DNA of 64,000 nucleotides, from the NCBI RefSeq assembly GCF_024699985.1, contig NZ_JAJONA010000002.1, positions 80,488 through 144,487 of the forward strand, in the 5' to 3' direction. Positions 1 to 9,089 of this stretch are shown in pieces. This stretch comes from Phenylobacterium sp. J367 (GTDB lineage: Bacteria; Pseudomonadota; Alphaproteobacteria; Caulobacterales; Caulobacteraceae). A program made the position numbers and the translations under genes. The notes beneath the pieces were generated by a model, which searched no databases, was not told where the DNA came from, and saw only the letters and a program-made list of their open reading frames with translations. The stretch's first letter is position 1. Every line of letters begins with the position of its first letter.

Positions 1-117
1 TCGTAACACACCCTCCCCTTGCGGTCGCTTAGTCTGGCCTTCGCCCGGCTATCTTGCGAACTCCTGAGGTGCTTAGCCAGCAAGACACGTCGCAAACGCT
101 CAAACAAGTAATAGTGG

Positions 118-582
118 TCAGGAAGGCGTAGGCGTTGTTGCGACGACAAGGACTGGCACGGACGTTCTCGCCAACACCTCTGCGGTTTGGCTTCCAAGGA
201 TTAGGCGTCTGAAGCCCCGGCGACCATGCGATGCCATGACGATCAAATCGCAATCTTGATCGCGAGCCGCATCAACGATTGAGCTAGCGGGCTGGGCTCG
301 AGGCACGTGCAGCGTTTCCGCATCCAGTCCCGCGGCCTCAGCTTGCTGCTGTATCGTCGCAAGAAGCGACTTCGCTGAGCTTGTTTGATGCTCGTCATAG
401 TCAGCCAGCGCCGATGCAGCGCTCCAGCCTGCACTCTCTGCCCCCACATAGAGTGTGAGAGGCTCTGTCACGGTGATGATGGTGACCTTCGCGCCCAAAC
501 GTGAAGCCAGATCGATACCGTGCTGGATGCCCGTCGCGGCGACCTCAGATCCATCGGTCGGCAGCAGAATGTGACTGTACAT
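118..582 (-). CDS. Universal stress protein, single UspA domain
   Basis: A 154-residue cytoplasmic protein with one Usp fold. The N-terminal strand reads YSHILLPTDGSEVA. The C-terminal nucleotide-binding signature reads MASHGRRGFRRLILGSQTAEVL followed by TSVPVLVV, which is the G-2x-G-9x-G(S/T) ATP-binding type. The start at 582 was chosen because AAAGGAG lies a few bases upstream, although the frame stays open further upstream. Usp proteins of this class are induced by growth arrest or oxygen limitation in other bacteria; that role here is inferred. It is one of four usp genes in the left half of the window. Confidence 0.9.
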   Translation of the reverse strand: MYSHILLPTDGSEVAATGIQHGIDLASRLGAKVTIITVTEPLTLYVGAESAGWSAASALADYDEHQTSSAKSLLATIQQQAEAAGLDAETLHVPRAQPASSIVDAARDQDCDLIVMASHGRRGFRRLILGSQTAEVLARTSVPVLVVATTPTPS

Positions 583-632
583 TTGAAATCTCCTTTGATG
601 GGTGAGAGCGAGGCTACCGTCCGCCGAAGCGG

Positions 633-785
633 CTATGGTTTCAGCCAAGACCGACGTGGCGATTGTCGCGCCAACGCCCGCCGGGGTCGCAGCGGCCCAC
701 CCCATGCGTGAGCGAGCAGGAAACCAAGCGCTATAAGCGTCGCGCACAAGGCTTCTGCGAAATGCCAACTAGGACCGATTTTCAT
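633..785 (-). CDS. Possible 50-residue single-membrane-segment protein
   Basis: A short frame starts MKIGPSWHFAEALCATLIALGF and holds one hydrophobic segment at about residues 11-26. The rest is basic. No clear ribosome binding site is visible and no family is recognised. It would precede the universal stress gene in the same direction. It may equally be chance coding in a GC-rich leader. Confidence 0.22.
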   Translation of the reverse strand: MKIGPSWHFAEALCATLIALGFLLAHAWGGPLRPRRALARQSPRRSWLKP

Positions 786-822
786 GGAGGCTCTCTGGTT
801 CTAAGGTTTTGGCGGTGCGCGA

Positions 823-1597
823 TCAAATGACGTAGCAGGTAGAAAGATTCCGATCCGGGAGGCGAACCAGGACACGCAGACCGTCATCTCCAGAGTGGAA
901 TTCTGCCGCCCCGCCAGCTTTCCGCGCGAGTTGTCGGATCAGGCGGAGCCCGAGACCCCCTGAGTTCGCCGGATCGGGCGCCAGCCCGCAACCATTGTCG
1001 GCCACCTCGACACAGATGGTGTCGAGGTCATCGCGCCAGCAGCGCACCACCAGCCGCACCAGGTCGCCGTCAGGCCTCGCGTGTTTGACGGCGTTAGTCA
1101 TCGCCTCGGAGACGATCTGCCCGAGAGGCAGGACAGCTTCTGGCGAAACCGCGCAGTCGTCTGCGAGCTCCTGGTGGAGAAGAATCCGCCCGGCGCAGGC
1201 CAGGGCGATGATTCCAGTCACCCGACGAAGATGCTCGGAGAGATGGATGTTCTGGCCGGGGCGGAGGGCCAAGGCGCGATGCAGATCGGCCGTCGCCAGC
1301 ACTTGAGCCCTCAACCTTTCGAGAATCTGCGCCACCTCTCCGCGAGAGTAGGCTTCAGGACCTTGCCGCAGCTTGGCGGCCTCGGAGCTGCGCAAGCCCG
1401 GCTAACATCGACAGATGGTTGGCGATGCGATGATCGGCTTCTTGATCCAACATCGCCAGCGGCGCCGCGTCGGCGAGGGCTATACTCTGCAGGCGTTGGT
1501 GAAGGCCCATGTCCAACCTCGCTTGTGGCTTGCCCCCCTCAGGGGCCGACGCAACAGCGCCGCTTTCCTGATCTTGGTATCCGATCCAAATCCTCAT
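823..1597 (-). CDS. Sensor histidine kinase, HisKA_2/HWE-like, frameshifted
   Basis: A small sensor kinase without a visible sensor or membrane segment. The N-terminal part carries the DHp helix DQEADHRIANHLSMLAGLAQL; the histidine in DHRIANHL is the likely phosphoacceptor. The C-terminal part carries the ATPase boxes: an N box EAMTNAVKHA, a G1 box VEVADNGCGLAP and a G2 box SGGLGLRLIRQLA. The two parts lie in different frames, with the break at about 1370-1395. No response regulator is adjacent. The first 13 codons fall inside an 83-bp element that is repeated upstream of the next gene. Confidence 0.75.
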
Positions 1598-1640
1598 GTA
1601 GAATTCGAAAGCGCCATTCAGATGATATGCAGAACATATC
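1558..1640. repeat. 83-bp imperfect direct repeat, copy 1
   Basis: This element matches positions 3429-3511 without gaps, at 71 of 83 positions by eye. Read on the minus strand it spans about 43 bases before the histidine kinase start and its first 13 codons. Both copies encode GYQDQ followed two residues later by GAV, with mostly conservative changes elsewhere. Confidence 0.75.
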
Positions 1641-1737
1641 TTGGGCTAGGCGGGCACTGGACGCTCAAATGCGCCAGAGCTCTAGATGCGGGTGCGTATA
1701 CGCCATCGCGAGGCCGGCGCGAGCACCGCTCTCCCGC

Positions 1738-3302
1738 TCAGACCACAACCCGTTCCTGTTCGGCCAAGCGCTGAAGAGCACCGTAGTCAGTCTTGCCGCT
1801 GGCCAGGAGCGGAATTTCCGTGGCGCCGACAATACGTGTCGGGATCCACAAGCGAGCCGAACCGGCGCGCTTCATTCCCTCTTGCAGCTCCGTTTCATTG
1901 GGGCTGGGGTGATCTGTGATCAGTATGAGCCGCTCTCCACGCTGCTCGTCTGGAACGGCGACGACCGCATGCCGATTTTTCGCCCATACCGTTGAGACCA
2001 TCTGCTCAACGCCGGCGAGCGACACCATTTCTCCGCCGATTTTCGCGAAACGCTTGAGACGTCCAAGCACGACCAGCGCGCCGTCATCGGTCACATCGCA
2101 GACATCACCTGTATCGTACCACCCGTCCGGGGGGACTGGAGAGCCCCTCCGGCGTCAAGTAGCCTGCCATGACGTTGGGGCCGCGCACGCGTAGGCGGCC
2201 GCCACGAGCAATCCCTCCAACGGGCTCGATATAAGCCTCGATGCCCGGGAGCAGCGGCCCAACAGTTCCTGGACGGTTGCGATCTGGCTGGTTCACCGCC
2301 ACCACAGGAGAGCATTCTGTCGCGCCGTACCCCTCCAGCACGGGTGACGCGAACAACTTGTGAGTCTCCTCCCGCACGCGCTCCGCGCCGCAGACGACGA
2401 ACCGCAAGCTATCCAGATCCCCGGGCGCAGCGACGCGTGCGTATTGGCTCACGAAACTGTCCACGCCGAGCAGGATGTCTGCTTTGGTCTCGCGAATGAG
2501 CTTCACGATGGGCTCAGCCTGTACAGGTGAGGGGTAGAGCACGGCCTTCATGCCTCGAAGCAGGGGAAGAAGCAGGCCAACGAGGCCGAAAGCGTGGAAC
2601 AGCGGCAGCGGGTTGAAGATGATCCAGTCGCGGTCGGGCGCGATATGCTGAGCAATCTGCTCAGCGTTGCCGACGATATTGGCGTGGGTGAGCACCACAC
2701 CCTTAGGGTCTCCGGTCGTTCCCGAGGTAAACAGGATGACAGCCGGGTCGCTAGCGACGCGGCGCAGCCTGAAGATCGTCGGGCAAGCTCCGGCGAAGGC
2801 CGCGCGGGCCTTCTCGAATGGTGTGATCGATTGGCGGAGGTCCTCCAGATAGACCAGCTGAAACTCTCGCTCTAGCGCCACCATAAGCGGTTGCAGCCGC
2901 GCCAGCTCCAGGAAGCGCCTGGAGGTGTAGATGCGGCGGACGCCGGCAAGGTGGGCGGCTCGCGTGACGTTACGTGACCCGGCGCTGAAATTGAGCATCA
3001 CGGGGACGCGGCCGACGGCCTGCACGGCGAAGAAGGCGATCGCGCCGCCGATGCTGGACGGCAACAATAGTCCGACTCGTCTCGTCAGCCGTGGTCTGAC
3101 GCGCGATGCGATGGCCGACGGCAAAGCAAGCGCGTATCAGATCATCATAGGTCAGGACGCGGCGCTCGTGGTCCTCCAACACCGCGCGATCACCGCCCGA
3201 TTGCCGACGCGCCTCGAGCAGAGCGTCGAACACGGAACAACCAGCGTTCCTTCCGTCAAATGGAGCACCAAAGAGGTGCAGCGGGGCCTTCAAGTTCGAC
3301 AT
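1738..3302 (-). CDS. AMP-forming acyl-CoA/acyl-ACP synthetase, frameshifted
   Basis: An adenylate-forming ligase of about 520 residues that would activate a fatty acid as acyl-AMP and load it on CoA or ACP. The P-loop motif is FTSGTTGDPKGVVLTH. The A5 motif is EGYGATECSPVV, and the hinge/A8 region is LGRLKRFAKIGGEMVS. It most resembles the ligase half of Aas-type acyl-ACP synthetases. The start at 3302 has AGGAGC upstream. There are two frame breaks: one near 3100, and one at the six-G run 2129-2134, where LTPEGLSSPPG loses frame before TDDGALVVLGR. Domain order and length are otherwise complete. Confidence 0.85.
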
Positions 3303-3428
3303 AGGATGCTCCTGGAACGGCGTACTAGGCGCTTGCAGCAGACGACGCGCTTCCTGCGGTTGGCCGGGTTGCCTGCCAGGAGGAGGTCGGACCCATCATT
3401 TGGTTGGCCCCTCGAAGACGGACAACCG

Positions 3429-3511
3429 CGCCGTTTTTCTGATCTTGGTAGCCGACCCAAATCTTCAAGGAGAATTCGAAAACGCCATGTGGATGATATG
3501 CAGAACAAATC
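3429..3511. repeat. 83-bp imperfect direct repeat, copy 2
   Basis: This is the partner of 1558-1640, in the same orientation. Here it lies about 130 bases upstream of the acyl-ACP synthetase start. It reads SLKIWVGYQDQKNGAV on the minus strand but leads into no kinase. It looks like a duplicated promoter and 5' end of the histidine kinase gene. Confidence 0.72.
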
Positions 3512-3670
3512 TCAGCAGAGGTGAGAAGGTTAGATATGCCGAAGTAGAGATGCGCCGACGCGATGACTCTCCTCCCTAGTGCGAACATCTCCCGAGAAAT
3601 GAGCGCTGGAAATGGCCGGCATTAGCATTTCTCGTTCGCTTTTGCTGCAGCCGTGAGCATCTTCTATCGG

Positions 3671-3716
3671 CGGGCCGGGCCCCTCTGACGATCATGGTGA
3701 TCGTGATGTCGGACCG
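3671..3716 (+). promoter_or_regulatory. Structured leader element, copy A of five
   Basis: An outer stem pairs 3671-3677 with 3710-3716 (one internal G/A mismatch). The conserved CCGGGCCCCTCTG at 3675-3687 is followed by a hairpin, ACGATCA/TGATCGT with loop TGG (3688-3704), and then the conserved GATGTCGG. It ends 88 bases before the TerB-like gene start and has the same orientation. I do not recognise the family. Confidence 0.7.
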
Positions 3717-3804
3717 CATCGGGTGTGCTCGATGAAGGGTCCGGAAGTCCGCTGTCGTGGACGCCAGCCGTAACCAGGCACACCCTCGCAAGAGGGATAA
3801 TACT

Positions 3805-4275
3805 ATGCACCATGACACCCGCCGCCATCGATCTCCTCCCGAGATCCTGGCCAGCGACATCTGGACCCCCGGTGACGAGATTCAGATGGACGCGTTGATC
3901 GCGGCCTGCACGCTGGTAGCGCACGCCGACGGGCGCGTCAGGCCTGAAGAACACCAGCGCATGATCGAGCGGATGCAGCGGACCCCCGCAGTCGCGGTCT
4001 TCGGTGTGCAGGAGGTGTTGCTGGGGTTCGAGACGCTGAGCGAGCGTCTCTCTCGCGATCCCGAGGATGGCGCGACCGTGGCGGAGGCAGCGGTTCGCCG
4101 GCTCGCCGGCCAGGCAGGCGTCTCTCGACTCCTGATCGAGACAGCATCGGCCGTCGCCCATGCGGACGGGGACTTTGCTCCCGAAGAGCGCACGGTTGTG
4201 CTTCGGCTTTGTGAACTGCTGGGCATTCCGCCGTCCGCGTGCGCGGCGCAGAACCCCGAAGGGGCGATGTCATGA
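3805..4275 (+). CDS. TerB-like tellurite-resistance-type protein
   Basis: A 156-residue helical protein. It carries two TerB-like acidic helical repeats, TLVAHADGRVRPEEHQRM and SAVAHADGDFAPEERTVV. In TerB these HADG-x-(4-5)-EE motifs bind divalent metal. The start at 3805 follows AGAGGGATA. The gene is preceded by leader element A and ends in an ATGA overlap with a 45-codon frame. A paralogous arrangement occurs at 6697-7451. The role is probably stress or metal related, at the membrane or in the cytoplasm; no substrate can be assigned. Confidence 0.75.
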   Translation: MHHDTRRHRSPPEILASDIWTPGDEIQMDALIAACTLVAHADGRVRPEEHQRMIERMQRTPAVAVFGVQEVLLGFETLSERLSRDPEDGATVAEAAVRRLAGQAGVSRLLIETASAVAHADGDFAPEERTVVLRLCELLGIPPSACAAQNPEGAMS

Positions 4276-4409
4276 GGATCGGACCGTCAGCCCTGCCCCT
4301 GTGGAGTGTGGCCTGGTCGGCTCAACTTGCGCAAACTGTCGCCTTGGCCGCCAGTCAGCGCAGTAGCGCGACGGATCGACCGGTAGAGCCGATCGCCCCC
4401 CATGAATGA
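4272..4409 (+). CDS. 45-residue protein translationally coupled to the TerB-like gene
   Basis: The frame starts at the ATG that overlaps the TerB-like stop (ATGA) and runs MRIGPSALPLWSVAWSAQLA onward to a stop at 4409. A hydrophobic/aromatic helix at about residues 8-27 is its only feature. The overlap supports translation, but the family is not recognised. It may be a distant counterpart of the small WGPYWALANIW protein at 6697. Confidence 0.4.
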   Translation: MRIGPSALPLWSVAWSAQLAQTVALAASQRSSATDRPVEPIAPHE

Positions 4410-4450
4410 GTCTCCACAAATGCCACGACCAAGCGCCCACCTGGTCGACA

Positions 4451-4530
4451 TCCGCGTATGAGCCCCGGCACAGCGCCTGGCCGAGCCAAGAAGGGTCTCT
4501 CCTCGCAGCTCGCCCAGGCGCCTACGCGGA
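4451..4530. repeat. Nested inverted repeats between convergent genes
   Basis: TCCGCGTA at 4451-4458 pairs perfectly with TACGCGGA at 4523-4530. Inside these arms, GCGCCTGG at 4473-4480 pairs perfectly with CCAGGCGC at 4514-4521. The structure lies between the TerB operon and the convergent LysR gene. A bidirectional transcription-stop structure or a protein-binding site is possible; no T tract is present. Confidence 0.5.
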
Positions 4531-4540
4531 TCTTACCGCT

Positions 4541-5441
4541 CTAGGCGGCGGCGTGGAGCGCGTGGCGACGGTCCAGCGCGCTCAGCACGAACTCTGCGAG
4601 CCGCGCCGCCGCTATCGGCACCGCGGTGCGAGCCCGCAGAAGAGCGATCTCCGCGTCGGGCAGGTTTGGAAGCCCCTCAGATTCTCCAAGCACAACCAGA
4701 TCAGCTGGCGCCATATCCCGGGGCAGCACCGTAATGCCGAGCCCGGCCCGCAAGGCCGCGTGCTGGCCAGCCAGCGACGGGCTCGTATAGGCGCAGCGCC
4801 ACGGGCGGCCGGCGGCTTCCAGCGCGGCGATGGCCCGCTTTCGATAGACGCAAGGCGAAGGCGCCCAGGATCAAAGGCGCGATCGACGTTGTTTCGAGCA
4901 CGCTCTTGTCCGAGGCCACCCACACCAGGTGCTCGCGCCAGACACGCACGCCCTGGTCCGGGCCCAGGGGCTCTCGCTTCACCAGGGCGACGTCCAATTG
5001 ACCCTCGCGAAGCTTCTCGATCAGGTGAAGGGTCAAGTCGCAGGTGACGGTCAGCGCCACCTTCGGATGAAGCCTCGCGAATTGCCCGAGGATGTCGGGC
5101 AGGTGAACCGTCGCAAAATCCTCGGGGCGCCGAGGCGGACCTCGCCCTCGATGTCATCGCCTCGCACCTCCGCCAGGATTTCGTCGTTGACGCGCAGAAG
5201 CCGCCGCGCCTGCGGGAGGAACATCTCGCCTTCTTCGGTCAGCACCACATGCCGTGGATCGCGCGACAGCAGGGTCACCCCCTACCTGATCCTCGAGCCG
5301 GCGCATTTGGAGGCTGACGGCCGACTGGCTCCGCCCCAGCCGCTGACCCGCCCGCGTGAAATTCTGCGCCTCCACGACAGTGACAAACGTCCGGATCAGA
5401 TCCAGATCAAGATTTACGTTCCGGTGAGTGCGATGGGGCAT
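4541..5441 (-). CDS. LysR-family transcriptional regulator, frameshifted
   Basis: A regulator of about 300 residues. The winged HTH spans residues 12-55, with LDLIRTFVTVVEAQNFTRAG and then GRSQSAVSLQMRRLED. An effector-binding domain follows: EGEVRLGAP, then ALTVTCDLTLHLIEKLREGQ, then RAGLGITVLPRDM. The frame changes three times, near 5280 (a C5 run), 5125 and 4860. It is transcribed divergently from sbtA about 90 bases away, the usual LysR arrangement. It probably controls bicarbonate uptake, as CmpR/CcmR-type LysR proteins do in cyanobacteria, but this is inference from position. Confidence 0.8.
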
Positions 5442-5534
5442 GATTGAATAAGCATATCGGTTCCATGTCGAATATCAAGGCTACGCTTCAGCGCAGCCGG
5501 GGTAAGGCCGCCGCTCGCATCCTGTGAGCACCCG

Positions 5535-6504
5535 ATGGACTTCAGCACCCTTCAAGCCCTGGCTGCGCCGGGGACATTGTTCTTCATCCTCGGCGCGATA
5601 GCGGGCTTCGCCCGTTCCGATCTGAGCGTTCCGGAACAGGTTTCACGCGGACTGGCGCTCTACCTGATGCTCTGCATCGGGTTCAAAGGCGGCGTGGAGG
5701 CTCGGCTCCATGGCGCGGACCCCCGTGATGCTGAGCGCCGGCGTCGCCGGGCTCCTTCTGAGCTTTGTCACACCCTTCCTGGTCTTTGGTCTGCTCGAGC
5801 GCCTCGGCCGCATCGATCGCGCCACCAGTGCTGCGACCGCGGCGGCCTACGGTTCGGTCTCTGTCGTCACCTTCGCGGCGGCGAGCGAGTTCCTCAAGAG
5901 CGTTGGTTTGGCGCCCGCTGGCTACATGGCTGCGGTTCTCGCGGTGATGGAAACGCCGGCGATCCTCGCGGGCCTGCTGCTGGCCCGGCGCGCGCCGGCG
6001 TCGGCGAGGTCGGCCACAGCTGGGCGCACAGTGCATGAAGTCCTCTTCAACGGCGCCCTTCTGCTGCTCGTCGGCAGCTTTCTCGTGGGCTTAGCCACGG
6101 GCGGGTCGGGAATGGCCAAGCTCGATCCCTTCGTGAATGGGATTTTTCAGGGCGCGCTGTGTTTCTTCCTGCTCGACATGGGGCTCACGGCCGCGAGGAG
6201 CCTCCGGGGCCGCAGGCCTTTGCATCCCAACCTGGTGGCGCTCGGCATCGCCATCCCCCTAGCGGGCGCAGGGGTGGCCCTTTTGGCGGCGCATGTCCTG
6301 AGCTTGCCTGTACCCGAAGCGGCGATGCTCATGGTCCTGGCGGGTTCGGCGTCCTACATCGCAGTCCCGGCGGCCATGCGGCTGGCGCTGCCCGAGGCGA
6401 ATGCTGGGGTCTATGTGACCCTCCCGCTTGCCGTAACATTTCCATTCAACCTCCTCGTCGGCATCCCGCTCTATGCCTGGCTTGCGTCTGCGTTGCTGGG
6501 CTAG
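5535..6504 (+). CDS. sbtA: SbtA-like sodium-dependent bicarbonate permease, frameshifted
   Basis: A membrane protein of about 320 residues with roughly ten hydrophobic segments. It belongs to the SbtA/DUF897 family, which imports bicarbonate with sodium. The N-terminus is LAAPGTLFFILGAIAGFARS, followed by LYLMLCIGFKGGVE. After one frame break near 5700 it resumes as RTPVMLSAGVAGLLLSFV and reaches the family C-terminus with AGSASYIAVPAAMRLALPEA. A PII-like SbtB partner is not visible. A SulP transporter and a beta-carbonic anhydrase further along the window fit an inorganic-carbon role. Confidence 0.85.
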
Positions 6505-6589
6505 GATGAGCGAGACTTGTCACCCGGATCGGCTTTACTCATCACCTCCCCCATTGCGCTGCCGCCGTCGACCGACGACATCTACAGCA

Positions 6590-6643
6590 GACCGGGCCCC
6601 TCTGGCGCCGCCCTGCGCATGCAGCCGCGACGCGATGTCGGTC
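6590..6643 (+). promoter_or_regulatory. Structured leader element, copy B of five
   Basis: The outer stem GACCG/CGGTC pairs 6590-6594 with 6639-6643. The conserved CCGGGCCCCTCTG and GATGTCGG flank the longest of the five hairpins: GCG/CGC, one mismatch, CGC-type pairs, then CTGC/GCAG with loop GCAT. It ends 53 bases before the start at 6697, in the same orientation. Confidence 0.7.
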
Positions 6644-6696
6644 AGACGAGAAGCCGCGCCCCAACGGGCGCGGCCCTACAGCGACCGGAGGGTTCA

Positions 6697-6996
6697 ATGT
6701 TCTTGACGATGATGAGCGGCTGCCAGCAGGAGGTCCGCGCTGCGCGGGCCGCGCTGATCGACGAGCGCTGCAAGGCGCAGCCGGACCCGCAGCGCATAAG
6801 GGAGCTCGAGGCGTGTGAACGCCGGGCCATGGAGGCGATCATCGCCGCGCAGATCGTGTGGGGTCCATATTGGGCCTTAGCCAATATCTGGTTCGGGAGC
6901 GGTTCAAACTCCCAAGGGCCTGCGCCGAAACCTAGCGATGATGAGCGCCCAAGTTTCAGAGCGCCGTCTGCGCCGATGCTGATGGCCGCAGAATGA
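6697..6996 (+). CDS. Hypothetical 99-residue protein coupled to a TerB-like gene
   Basis: The start at 6697 follows GGAGGG. Residues 1-45 form a charged helical stretch (QQEVRAARAALIDERCKAQP). A hydrophobic aromatic segment, IVWGPYWALANIWFGSGSN, follows at about residues 51-69, and the tail is disordered and proline-rich. The aromatic segment may dip into the membrane. Its stop overlaps the next start as ATGA. It is preceded by leader element B. Family not recognised. Confidence 0.6.
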   Translation: MFLTMMSGCQQEVRAARAALIDERCKAQPDPQRIRELEACERRAMEAIIAAQIVWGPYWALANIWFGSGSNSQGPAPKPSDDERPSFRAPSAPMLMAAE

Positions 6997-7451
6997 CCCC
7001 AACCATGACGCAGAGACACCGAAACTACGACAGGGTTCGCGCCGAGGTCCCTCAACCTGTCCACCATGCGTTCGGGCCAGCCCTCGCCGCGGCCTGCGCC
7101 ATGGTCGCTAGCGCTGATGGCTGGCCGTCGGACGAGGAGCGCGCTCAGTTGCTGCAGCGGATTCACCGCCTCGCCGGGGCCGGGCTCCTGGATTGTGACA
7201 GCCTCACGAGAACGTTCGATCAGCTGCTAGAGGCCTGGGTGTCCGATCCCCCTAGGGCCGAGGCGGCCTGTTTGGTTCTGATCGAACCCGTGAAAGATGT
7301 TCCGGATCTAGCGGTCGCGCTTGCCCACGCTTGCAACGCGGTGGCGATGGCCGACGGAGGTTATGACCAGGTCGAGCGCGAGGTGGCGCTGCGCATCTGC
7401 CGCGCCATCGGGGTGCCCCCAGCGGAGATCGGCATCGATGACGCGCGGTGA
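6993..7451 (+). CDS. Second TerB-like protein
   Basis: A 152-residue protein with two TerB-type metal-binding repeats: CAMVASADGWPSDEERAQLL near residue 35 and CNAVAMADGGYDQVEREVAL near residue 113. This is the same two-repeat layout as the protein at 3805. It is translationally coupled to the upstream 99-residue protein. The two TerB-like genes therefore form paralogous two-gene units with the gene order reversed. The function is likely stress or metal sensing; the substrate is unknown. Confidence 0.75.
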   Translation: MTPTMTQRHRNYDRVRAEVPQPVHHAFGPALAAACAMVASADGWPSDEERAQLLQRIHRLAGAGLLDCDSLTRTFDQLLEAWVSDPPRAEAACLVLIEPVKDVPDLAVALAHACNAVAMADGGYDQVEREVALRICRAIGVPPAEIGIDDAR

Positions 7452-7511
7452 CCGGCGTGCTCGGCCACCGCGGTCGGTGGCGCGGGCTCATCGCCATTGT
7501 TCGAGCGGCTC

Positions 7512-8389
7512 ATGACGAGCGAATGTCCGAAAACAGTGCTGCTCGCGACGGACCTGAGCAGTCGCTGCGATCGCGCGCAGGACCGATCCCTGCAATTGGC
7601 TCGGCGATGGAACGCGCGGCTGGTCTTGGTGACCGTGGTCGAGCCAGAGACGCCCGCGCGCGACTCCGTTTTTGAGGACGCCGAGCTGGCGCCGCCCGGC
7701 TGGGCGCACGAATGCCGTCGAAGCCCAATTGCGGCGAGACCTGCAAGGGTGCGGACATCCAATCGAAGTGAGGGTGGTCGACGGGGAGCCTGTGGCCGCT
7801 ATCCTCGATGTGGCTAAGTACGAGAAGGCCGATCTCATTGTAACCGGGATCGCACGCGATGAAACGTTCGGCCGCTACCTCGTCGGAACCACGGTCGATC
7901 GACTTGCGCCGCAGGCTGAAGTCCCAATTCTGATCGCCAAGACCCGGCCGCGCATCTACGAGGAGGTGCTGGTCGGGACTGATTTCTCCGCCTATTCGGC
8001 CAATGCGCTTTCGACGGCGGCCAGTTACTTCCCCCTTTGCGCGCCTCACGCTGCTGCATGGCTGGCAGGTGCCGTTCGCAGGCTTTCTGGACAAGGGAGA
8101 GTTCCGCGAGGACTGGCGCGCGGAGACGCTCAGGGCGAGCGAAGTGTTCGTCGGCCAGGCCGCCTTAAGCGATGAGCAGCGCGGTCGCATCAAGACGTTG
8201 GTCGAGCACGGGCCGCCTGAGATGCTTGTTCACGCCTATATGCGGGACCACGGTGTCGATCTCGTGGTCGTCGCCGCCCATAGCGGAAAAGGGGTCTTGG
8301 ACCGACGGCTTGGTGGCACGGCCAAACGCATCCTTGAGACCGCGCCCGGCGATGTCCTGCTCGTCCCTCAGCGCGCGGTCAGGATCTGA
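7512..8389 (+). CDS. Two-domain universal stress protein, frameshifted
   Basis: A tandem UspA protein of about 290 residues. Domain 1 starts TVLLATDLSSRCDRAQDRSL. It ends with the signature IVTGIARDETFGRYLVGTTV and then VPILIA. Domain 2 begins YEEVLVGTDFSAYSANAL and ends VVAAHSGKGVLDRRLGGTAK. Frame breaks lie near 7700 and at the C5 run near 8034. It shares its domain-boundary wording with the broken usp fragment at 24295-24480. It follows the TerB-like gene on the same strand. Confidence 0.82.
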
Positions 8390-8752
8390 ACTCGCGGCCA
8401 GGCGTCAGAGCCGACCGAGGCCGACGAGGGCGAAGTCGCATTCGGCCGTGCCGGCCACGCGAGCCAAGCCCTCTTGAGCGAGACGGGGTCTATAGAAGGC
8501 TCCTTTGAGGCGAGGCTCCCAAATGCGTTCAGGCCGCGGCGGTCTTCCAGGCCAGGTCAAATCTGCGGGCACAACTGTAAATGTAGAGATTGCAAAGGTT
8601 AGTTGTCGCAACCGGCAGCCTCAGATAGCCCCGACACTCGCCACGCCTTTCAATTTCACTGCCAGCATATGATCACCTCAGTATATCGCGACGATGAGCG
8701 GATCTGATCAACAAACCAGTGGCGCAATCATTACGCCGCACCATCTTTGAAA
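8390..8752. other. Intergenic stretch, no supported gene
   Basis: The stretch between the two-domain Usp and leader element C is less GC-rich toward its right end. A 68-codon frame on the minus strand (8405-8611) has no family resemblance or ribosome binding site, and I do not support it. Confidence 0.5.
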
Positions 8753-8803
8753 GGTGGCCCGGGCCCCTCTGACGACCGACGGCGGTCGTGATGTCGGACC
8801 GCC
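8753..8803 (+). promoter_or_regulatory. Structured leader element, copy C of five
   Basis: The outer stem pairs 8753-8761 with 8795-8803, with one C/A mismatch and one T-G wobble. The conserved CCGGGCCCCTCTG is followed by a seven-pair hairpin, ACGACCG/CGGTCGT with loop ACGG (8772-8789), and then GATGTCGG. It ends 68 bases before the small protein at 8872, in the same orientation. Confidence 0.72.
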
Positions 8804-8871
8804 AAAGGCGCGTCCGGCCAGCTCCCCCAACGCCCCGCCGGCCGGGCGCGCCTCCAGCGAAGGAGGAGCCC

Positions 8872-9045
8872 ATGGAGGTCCAAAAACTGAGCCGCCTGCA
8901 AAGCGAGCACCGCCATCTGGAGGCGCGCCTGAGCGCTGAGCTTAGCCGCCCCTGCCCGAATGATTTTCTCGTGCGGGACCTAAACCAGCGTAAGGTACAG
9001 GTGGGACACCAAATCTTCGAAGTCGAGTACGGTCGTATCCGCTGA
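8872..9045 (+). CDS. YdcH/DUF465-family small coiled-coil protein
   Basis: A 57-residue helical hairpin protein. The start at 8872 has GAAGGAGGAG upstream. The pattern LQSEHRHLEARLSAELSRP followed by LVRDLNQRKVQVGHQIFEVE matches DUF465, whose second helix usually reads LKRxKLxLKDEI. The function of this family is unknown. It is preceded by leader element C and followed by a GNRA-capped hairpin. Confidence 0.7.
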   Translation: MEVQKLSRLQSEHRHLEARLSAELSRPCPNDFLVRDLNQRKVQVGHQIFEVEYGRIR

Positions 9046-9071
9046 TTGACCGTGCCGAGACACCTTAACAA

Positions 9072-9089
9072 GGGGCGCGAAAGCGCCCC
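9072..9089 (+). terminator. GNRA-capped hairpin between the DUF465 and TerC genes
   Basis: A perfect seven-pair stem, GGGGCGC/GCGCCCC, is closed by a GAAA tetraloop. Only a mixed tail follows (tccgcttatctt), so it may be a weak terminator or a leader hairpin for the TerC-type gene 24 bases downstream. It lacks the features of the manganese yybP-ykoY riboswitch. Confidence 0.5.

Noticed and set aside
8405..8611. A 68-codon minus-strand gene
   Set aside because: No ribosome binding site, no recognisable family, and position in otherwise non-coding sequence.
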